A stretch of DNA of 64,000 nt from Haloarcula sp. H-GB4 (GTDB lineage: Archaea; Halobacteriota; Halobacteria; Halobacteriales; Haloarculaceae), in NCBI RefSeq assembly GCF_030848575.1, contig NZ_JAVDDX010000001.1, positions 1,566,190 to 1,630,189 on the forward strand, given 5' to 3'. The notes below the pieces were generated by a model. That model searched no databases. It saw nothing but the letters and a program-made list of their open reading frames with translations, and was not told the DNA's origin. Below, piece after piece: positions 63,450-64,000 of this stretch (positions are counted from its first letter, which is position 1; the number at the start of each line of letters is the position of its first letter). The translations under genes and the position numbers were made by a program.

Positions 63450-63869
63450 TCACGTGAACATGTTGATGTCATCAACTGGCAGCACCGAGTAATCGACAGA
63501 CAGCGTGTCTTTCGTGGCACGGACTTTGCCGACAAATGCGGAAATGTCATCTAGCTGTCCCTCCAGCACGAATAGTTCCATACAGTACCGGTCGCCGACG
63601 TGACTGTGGAAGTTCGACGCGACGATGGACTCGTGGTCGTGACGGAGATGCATCATTTTCTCCTCAACGGTTGTCGTCTCGTAGTCGAACAACACAGTGA
63701 CGATCGCCATCAGTTCGCGGTCCTCCAGCCGCTTGTCCTCGAACTCCCCCATCAGATTCCGGACCGCTTCCCGAACGACCTCGCTGCGACCCGTGTACCC
63801 GTGTTCGTCGGCGAACGTGTCGATTCGCTCCTCCAGTTCGTCCGGCATCGAGATACTAACAACGCCCAT
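63450..63869 (-). CDS. nikR: Nickel-responsive regulator NikR
   Basis: The 139-residue protein combines an N-terminal ribbon-helix-helix DNA-binding region ([15 protein letters not shown]..., 3-45) with a C-terminal ACT-like domain. The metal ligands correspond to His77, His88, His90 and Cys96, equal to E. coli NikR positions plus one. It would repress nickel uptake genes when Ni binds. No nickel transporter gene is seen in the window. Confidence 0.9.
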   Translation of the reverse strand: MGVVSISMPDELEERIDTFADEHGYTGRSEVVREAVRNLMGEFEDKRLEDRELMAIVTVLFDYETTTVEEKMMHLRHDHESIVASNFHSHVGDRYCMELFVLEGQLDDISAFVGKVRATKDTLSVDYSVLPVDDINMFT

Positions 63870-64000
63870 GTATTAACTCGGCGCCGTTGGAGTATTAATA
63901 GTTCATATCCGCCCGCACAGACTGGAATCACCCCGGATAGCGCTACCGCTAGCTCGTATCTTGTAAACGACCGGCTTGCTGTGCTGATAGCTATGATCTG
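63870..64000. other. End of window, no gene seen
   Basis: These 131 bases lie upstream of nikR and contain an AT-rich block (63885-63905) that may hold its promoter. I see no other feature. Confidence 0.5.

Overview
The window is a piece of a haloarchaeal chromosome, most likely Haloarcula. Base composition is high in G+C, the proteins are strongly acidic, genes are densely packed with many ATGA, GTGA and 1-nt stop/start overlaps, and several TATA boxes lie about 25-30 nt before a start codon (leaderless promoters). The catalase-peroxidase is 731 residues long, and its Trp95, Tyr218 and Met244 fall at the numbers I recall for the Haloarcula marismortui enzyme. No rRNA, tRNA, insertion sequence or CRISPR array was found.

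Region by region. 1-4840 (minus): a zinc-ribbon/FHA protein cut by the window edge, a PP2C phosphatase, a Ser/Thr kinase with an FHA domain and a von Willebrand A protein, together resembling bacterial TerY-phosphorylation modules. 4962-8428: a membrane protein with a Tat lipoprotein, then a hydrolase and a two-domain glyoxalase-fold dioxygenase resembling bacterial quinone-detoxification pairs. 8714-16791: small conserved archaeal proteins, an 8-oxoguanine glycosylase, acylphosphatase, NAD(P)HX repair enzyme, HflX, KatG and a FUN14 protein. 16807-20895 (minus): SBDS, proteasome alpha, RNase P subunits Pop5 and Rpp30 and an RNA-binding protein, i.e. the archaeal RNA-processing/proteasome superoperon with a membrane-protein gene inserted. 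21537-24688: Nudix hydrolase, a TIM-barrel-like protein and ThiC. 24806-28500: tungstate/molybdate uptake genes and molybdopterin synthesis genes (MobB-MoaE fusion, MoaC, MoaB).

30400-42507 is the centrepiece. A NarO-like redox regulator is divergent from a long nitrate-respiration operon: small membrane protein, Rieske protein, cytochrome b, small membrane protein, Tat-exported NarG, NarH, a heme-binding ethylbenzene-dehydrogenase-gamma-like protein, NarJ, a polytopic membrane protein, a HEAT-repeat protein and an Mrp ATPase fused to DUF2249. The genes overlap almost continuously. A perfect palindrome sits beside a TATA box in the divergent promoter. The upstream molybdenum genes would supply the cofactor for NarG.

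42680-52105: a TRIC-type channel, a YihY protein, and a six-gene surface operon (two membrane vWA proteins, a coiled-coil protein, a membrane protein, MoxR and DUF58). 52127-63869: aspartate carbamoyltransferase (pyrB, pyrI), a cytoplasmic seven-repeat FG-GAP propeller, a MinD-like ATPase paired with a RecA/KaiC-like protein lacking its P-loop, an FKBP/SlyD-like isomerase, threonine dehydratase, CYTH protein, S-adenosylmethionine synthetase, ThiI, DUF5804, cysteine synthase and NikR.
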